From assembly GCF_003337715.1 (NCBI RefSeq), contig NZ_QPIX01000002.1, positions 310,001 through 374,000 of the forward strand: a DNA stretch of 64,000 nucleotides, read 5' to 3'. The notes beneath the pieces were generated by a model. It did no database searches, was not told the DNA's origin, and worked only from the letters and a program-made list of their open reading frames with translations. Origin of the DNA: Ciceribacter lividus. GTDB lineage: Bacteria > Pseudomonadota > Alphaproteobacteria > Rhizobiales > Rhizobiaceae. Position numbers and translations under genes: made by a program. Of the stretch, positions 60,286-64,000 are shown one piece after another (positions within the stretch are counted from its first letter, which is position 1; every line of letters begins with the position of its first letter).

Positions 60286-61417
60286 ATGCGTACGGAAATC
60301 GAGAACGTCGTCGACGAAATCAAGCAGGCCATAAGCCTGCTGAGGAGGCATCTTTGACTGGGACCAGGCGATAAGACGACTGGACTGGTTGAACAACAGG
60401 GCAGAGGACCCGAACCTCTGGAACGACGCCACCGAGGCACAGAAGCTGATGCGCGAGCGCCAGCAGCTTGACGACAGCGTCAACGGCGTGAAGGCGCTCG
60501 AGCGGCAGCTCACCGACAACGTCGAACTCATCGAAATGGGTGAGGAAGAGGGCGATCAGGAGATCGTCACCGAGGCCGAGAACGCGCTGAAGGCACTGAA
60601 GACCGAGGCCGGCCGGCTCCAGGTCGAGGCGATGCTGTCGGGCGAAGCCGACGGCAACGACACGTATCTCGAAGTCCATTCGGGCGCCGGCGGCACGGAG
60701 AGCCAGGACTGGGCCAACATGCTGCTGCGCATGTATATCCGCTGGGCCGAGAAGCAGGGCTTCAAGGTCGAGGTCCTCGAAGTGCACGAAGGCGAAGAAG
60801 CGGGCATCAAGTCGGCGACGATCCACGTCAAGGGCCATAACGCCTATGGCTGGCTGAAGACGGAATCGGGTGTGCACCGCCTGGTGCGCATCTCGCCTTA
60901 TGATTCGAACGCACGGCGCCACACGTCGTTCTCGTCTGTCTGGGTCTATCCGGTGGTGGACGATTCGATCCAGATCGACATCAATGAAGGTGATTGCCGC
61001 ATCGATACCTACCGCTCCTCGGGTGCCGGCGGACAGCACGTCAACACCACCGACTCGGCGGTGCGCATCACGCACATTCCGAGCGGCATTGTTGTTGCCT
61101 GCCAGCAGGAACGCTCGCAGCATAAGAACCGCGCCAAGGCCTGGGACATGCTGCGTGCCCGTCTTTACGAAGCGGAACTCAAGAAGCGGGAAGAAGCGGC
61201 GAACGCCGAAGCCGCGTCGAAGACCGATATCGGCTGGGGACACCAGATCCGCTCTTACGTGCTGCAGCCGTACCAGTTGGTCAAGGACCTGCGCACCGGC
61301 GTCGAGAGCACCGATCCGGACACAGTGCTGAACGGCGACGTCAACGAGTTCATGGAGGCGGCACTCGCCCATCGTATCTCGGGTGGCGCCGACGTCGAAG
61401 TCGCGGACATCGATTGA
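60286..61417 (+). CDS. prfB: Peptide chain release factor 2, with programmed +1 frameshift
   Basis: RF2 reads UGA and UAA stops. Translation starts at ATG 60286; after 23 codons an in-frame TGA (60355-60357) is met at CTT TGA C, preceded by an AGGAGG (60342-60347). A +1 slip continues at 60356 to a TGA ending at 61417, giving 376 residues. This is the classic autoregulatory site. GGQ is in [14 protein letters not shown]. The stop-recognition tripeptide is SPY, not SPF, in [16 protein letters not shown] strong terminator follows. Confidence 0.95.
60342..60358 (+). promoter_or_regulatory. prfB: RF2 programmed frameshift site
   Basis: AGGAGG, three bases, then CTT-TGA-C. Spacing between the Shine-Dalgarno-like element and the slip codon equals that of E. 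coli prfB. Low RF2 makes ribosomes pause at TGA and slip +1, raising RF2. Confidence 0.92.
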
Positions 61418-61442
61418 GGTTCGGCAGTTTGCAGAAATGAAG

Positions 61443-61478
61443 AGGCGGCGGGACGAAAATCCCGCCGCCTTTGCGTTT
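61443..61478 (+). terminator. prfB terminator
   Basis: AGGCGGCGGGA (61443-61453), loop CGAAAA, TCCCGCCGCCT (61460-61470), then TTGCGTTT. An eleven-base perfect stem between prfB and the convergent exporter gene. Confidence 0.85.
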
Positions 61479-62689
61479 CAGGGGCGTTCTTCTGCCGGCT
61501 GGGCAGCTGCTGCCGGCCGCAATGTCAGTGCGGCAAGGAAGAGCACCATGAGCGAGCAGGCGGCGATGGTGGTTACCATCGGCAGGGCCGTGCCGTCGAA
61601 GAACAGGCTCGCCACCCCGATCACGCTTGATGCCGTGACGAATTGCAGCGTCCCCATGAGCGCCGAGGCGGTTCCGGCGATCCGTCCGTGGCTTTCGAGC
61701 GCGAGCACCGCCGAGGTCGGGATCACCATGCCGAGGAAGCCGTAGGCGACGAAGAGCAACGCGGAGAGAACTGGCAGGCCGCCGAAGCCGGAGGCAAAGG
61801 CCGCGAAGAGCGCTGTCGAGGCGAGCGCGAAGCCGGCGACCGCGAAGCGGATCAGCCGCCTCAGGCCGAACCGGCGCGAGAGCCGGCCGTTCATCTGCGA
61901 TGCGCCGATGAAGGAGACGGCGTTCATCGAAAAGACGACGCTGTAAAGGCTGGGTGAGAGCCCATAGTGCTCGATCAGCACGAAGGACGAGTTGGCGACG
62001 TAGATCATGTAGCTCGCCATGCCGAAGGAGGCGATGAGGACGAGCCCGAGGTAATAAGGATCGCGCAGAAGAGTTCCGTAGGAGGCGAGGGCGCTGCCGA
62101 TGCTGCTCTGGCTGCGGGCTTCTTCGGAGCGGGTTTCCGGGAGCAGTAGTGTGACAAGCACGGCCCCGAGGGCGGCGGCGAGGACCATCACCCAGAAGAT
62201 GGCGCGCCAGCTTGCTGCGAGCGTCACGCCACTGCCGGCGAGCGGCGCCAGAATCGGCGACACGCTGAAGACCAGCAACAATCGCGACATCAGCTGGGCT
62301 GCCGCCACGCCGGTGAAGAGGTCACGGACGATCGCGCGGCAGATGACGGCTCCGGCGCAGGCGCCGACGCCCTGAAGCGCGCGGAAGCCGACGAGCCATT
62401 CGATCGAGGGGGAAAGCGCGCAGCCGACCGCCCCGATGGAGAAGAGCGAAAGGCCAAAATAAAGCGGCTTCTTGCGGCCGATCATGTCCGAGACCGGGCC
62501 GTAGACGAGCTGGGAGAGCGCCATGGCGACGAAGAAGGAGACGAGGCTCGCCTGCACGGCGCCGCTGCCGGCGTGGAGCCCTTCGCCAATCTCGGGAAGT
62601 GCCGGAAGATACATGTCGATCGCGAAAAGGCCGATGGCGGTGAGCAGGCCGAGGACGACGGGGAAGGATGCCTTGATGTTCTGCTGCAT
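61478..62689 (-). CDS. Bcr/CflA family multidrug MFS exporter
   Basis: 403 residues, twelve membrane helices. Bcr/CflA signatures: LFAIDMYLPALPEIGEGL in the first helix, GPVSDMIGRKKPL in loop 2-3, and RALQGVGACAGAVICRAIVRD. It exports drugs or other small molecules using the proton gradient. A TetR regulator is transcribed divergently, with a palindromic operator in the shared promoter region, so it is probably the regulator's target. Confidence 0.92.
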   Translation of the reverse strand: MQQNIKASFPVVLGLLTAIGLFAIDMYLPALPEIGEGLHAGSGAVQASLVSFFVAMALSQLVYGPVSDMIGRKKPLYFGLSLFSIGAVGCALSPSIEWLVGFRALQGVGACAGAVICRAIVRDLFTGVAAAQLMSRLLLVFSVSPILAPLAGSGVTLAASWRAIFWVMVLAAALGAVLVTLLLPETRSEEARSQSSIGSALASYGTLLRDPYYLGLVLIASFGMASYMIYVANSSFVLIEHYGLSPSLYSVVFSMNAVSFIGASQMNGRLSRRFGLRRLIRFAVAGFALASTALFAAFASGFGGLPVLSALLFVAYGFLGMVIPTSAVLALESHGRIAGTASALMGTLQFVTASSVIGVASLFFDGTALPMVTTIAACSLMVLFLAALTLRPAAAAQPAEERP

Positions 62690-62794
62690 GGAAAAAACCT
62701 TCGTTGCTCCGCGGCATGCGCCGCGAGGAGGTTGAATCGGATGCGGAATGAATGAATGAGGCGCGTCGGGCTATGCCGAGCGATTACTGTAATG

Positions 62795-62841
62795 TATAAA
62801 TTGTTGGACACAATTGTCCAATTCGTCAAGCCCCCTTATGG
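62795..62841. promoter_or_regulatory. Divergent promoters with a shared TetR-type operator
   Basis: A perfect inverted repeat TTGGACA-CAAT-TGTCCAA lies at 62804-62821. On the minus strand its left arm is a TTGGAC -35 with TATACA 17 bases on (exporter). On the plus strand TTGTCC (62814-62819), 16 bases and TTATGG (62836-62841) fit a promoter for the regulator. A bound TetR dimer would block both. Confidence 0.7.
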
Positions 62842-62847
62842 TGAGGC

Positions 62848-63501
62848 ATGGATCAGATCTCGGATCATCGAAAATCATCGGATGGGCACCGCGCCGGCGC
62901 GCCGGGCAAGCGCGCCGCAATTATCGACGCGGCGGCGGCGATTTTTGCCGACAGCGGGTATTCGAGCGCCAGCATCGATGCGATCGCGGCCCGCGCCAAG
63001 GTCTCCCGCCAGACCGTCTACAATCAGATCGGCGACAAGGATAAGGTTTTCAAGGCAGTGGTGGAGGACGTCACGCAGCGCTCCAGCGCCCGCTTTTTCG
63101 CCGTTCTCGATAGCTTCCCCGACGCGCCGACGGACATCGAGGCGGATCTCGCCGCCTTCGCCAAGCGGCTGCTGAAGGTTGCGATCTGCGAGGACTGCGG
63201 GCGCTGGCTTTTCCGCATCCTGTCGCTCGAGGGCGCGCGCCACCCGGAGCTTTTCACGAGTTGGAAGGAATATGGGCCCGGACGCAAGTACCCCGCGCTT
63301 GCCGCCCGTTTCGCGCAGCTCGCCCACGGCGGCTATCTCCAGCTCGATGATCCGTCGCTCGCGGCGCGCCAGTTCATGGCGCTCGTCATGGCCGACGTGC
63401 GCGCCGACCTGCAGCTCGGCCTGCCGATCGCGGAAAGCAAGCTGGACGGGCTCGCACGCAATGCCGTGCAGACCTTCCTCAAGGCGTTCGCAAAGCGCTG
63501 A
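62848..63501 (+). CDS. TetR family transcriptional regulator
   Basis: 217 residues. N-terminal helix-turn-helix about 20-65: RAAIIDAAAAIFADSGYSSASIDAIAARAKVSRQTVYNQIGDKDKVF, a standard TetR DNA-binding domain. The C-terminal helical ligand domain resembles the AefR-like TetR_C_7 group. The start ATG 62848 lies just seven bases after the -10 box, so the mRNA may be almost leaderless. It probably represses the adjacent exporter and itself. Confidence 0.92.
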   Translation: MDQISDHRKSSDGHRAGAPGKRAAIIDAAAAIFADSGYSSASIDAIAARAKVSRQTVYNQIGDKDKVFKAVVEDVTQRSSARFFAVLDSFPDAPTDIEADLAAFAKRLLKVAICEDCGRWLFRILSLEGARHPELFTSWKEYGPGRKYPALAARFAQLAHGGYLQLDDPSLAARQFMALVMADVRADLQLGLPIAESKLDGLARNAVQTFLKAFAKR

Positions 63502-63534
63502 GGGCGAGGCGCCTGCCGCGCTATTCGCGGCCGG

Positions 63535-64000
63535 TCAGTTCGTGGCCTTCTCGATCTTGATCTCGCCGAACTCGTCGATCAGCACCGTCCAGCTCTCCGG
63601 TTCGGTCGCTGCCGGATCGGTCTTCAGGTAGACGGTGGCAAAGAGCCCGGGCTGCCGGCTGATGCCGGTCGAATCCTCCGGCCGGATGTCGGTGACATAG
63701 GGTTTGATCGCCGTGAATTCTTCGAGTTCGACGCTCTCGACCACTTGCGGGCCCGTCTCGTCGAGCGCGATCTGCTGCAGGTAGACCTTGGCGGTGCGAT
63801 CCGGCTGGCGAATGGCGACGAGCTTGTAATAGCCGCGGCGCGTTGCTGTGCCGGCTGCGGTGCTGTCCGTGCCGGTCGCACTCTTGGCTTCGGCCTTGCC
63901 ACTCGGCTCGCCGCCGGCCTCCTCCCAGAATCCCGTGCTGACGACGAAGGTCGCCGTGACTGGAAGCTCGTCGATGTCCCCGGCGAAAGCAGGGGCGGCG
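63535..64000 (-). CDS. Secreted hypothetical protein, 5' end outside the window
   Basis: The frame is open on the minus strand from the window edge to the TAG/TGA-type stop at 63535, about 154 residues visible. The first visible residues (AAPAFAGDID) look like the end of a signal peptide, so little is missing. A low-complexity Ala/Gly/Thr/Lys stretch (about 30-55) is followed by RGYYKLVAIRQPDRTAKVYLQQIALDETGP. No family recognised. A GTG at 63744 is internal, not the start. Confidence 0.7.
   Translation of the reverse strand, partial: AAPAFAGDIDELPVTATFVVSTGFWEEAGGEPSGKAEAKSATGTDSTAAGTATRRGYYKLVAIRQPDRTAKVYLQQIALDETGPQVVESVELEEFTAIKPYVTDIRPEDSTGISRQPGLFATVYLKTDPAATEPESWTVLIDEFGEIKIEKATN

Noticed and set aside
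63535-63744. 69-codon minus-strand gene starting at the GTG 63744
   Set aside because: The same frame is open to the window edge with coding-like sequence and a signal-peptide tail, so the GTG is internal to a longer gene.

Overview
The window is about 64 kb of high-GC, gene-dense chromosome from an alphaproteobacterium, almost certainly Rhizobiaceae (Sinorhizobium/Ensifer/Rhizobium-like). The evidence is the gene content and order: nuoMN-birA-rnj-mce-DUF1467-proS-lolCD-dnaE1, divK-pleD-rpmG, rnr-topA-dprA-plsY-pyrC'-pyrB, gatCAB, NDUFA12, and aroQ-accB-accC-aat. Promoters with CTTGAC/CTATAT-like boxes and LexA boxes of the alphaproteobacterial GAAC-N7-GAAC type agree with this. I see no tRNA, rRNA, CRISPR array, insertion sequence or prophage.

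Layout. 1-6.1 kb: end of the complex I operon, then biotin ligase, RNase J, methylmalonyl-CoA epimerase and a small membrane protein. 6.2-6.35 kb: a minus-strand sRNA that fits the alpha-r9 family. 6.7-14 kb: proS, lolC, lolD, a 28-codon membrane peptide under a LexA box, and dnaE1. 14-17.8 kb: an L,D-transpeptidase, a LexA-box-controlled Pol IV (dinB), a GNAT and DUF3572. 17.9-20.4 kb: divK, pleD, a structured sRNA with its own terminator, and rpmG. 20.5-32.3 kb, all on the minus strand apart from one small gene: MFS-NUDIX-DUF983-rnr-topA, then dprA-plsY-pyrC'-pyrB. 32.5-36.5 kb: an AidB-type acyl-CoA dehydrogenase, two small membrane proteins, ruvX, a PhnA-like protein and a UPF0173 hydrolase.

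36.5-42.2 kb is the most accessory-looking part. An orphan PD-(D/E)XK-like protein sits before gatC. GNAT genes, a secreted alpha/beta hydrolase, a YjhX toxin homologue and a gene remnant separate gatCA from gatB. The last 28 bases of gatA are repeated imperfectly beyond the first GNAT gene. 42.3-50.6 kb: gatB, more GNATs, NDUFA12, DUF2155, and aat-accC-accB-aroQ plus a DsbA-like protein. 50.7-64 kb: an aminotransferase, a GNAT, RNase E with a long structured leader, amidase AmiC, PBP1a, prfB with its programmed +1 frameshift, a Bcr/CflA exporter with a divergent TetR regulator, and a truncated secreted protein at the right edge.

The genes group by job. Respiration: nuoM, nuoN, NDUFA12. Biotin and fatty acid synthesis: birA acts on accB, which works with accC. 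DNA replication, repair and topology: dnaE1, dinB, topA, dprA, ruvX and the SOS peptide. Cell-cycle signalling: divK, pleD and probably the adjacent sRNA. RNA turnover: rnj, rnr, rne. Translation: proS, gatCAB, prfB, rpmG, aat. Envelope: lolCD, L,D-transpeptidase, amiC, PBP1a, plsY. The strongest candidate for something little described is the LexA-box-controlled 28-aa single-pass membrane peptide at 10254-10340, directly upstream of dnaE1. In size, topology and regulation it resembles the Caulobacter SOS division inhibitor SidA.
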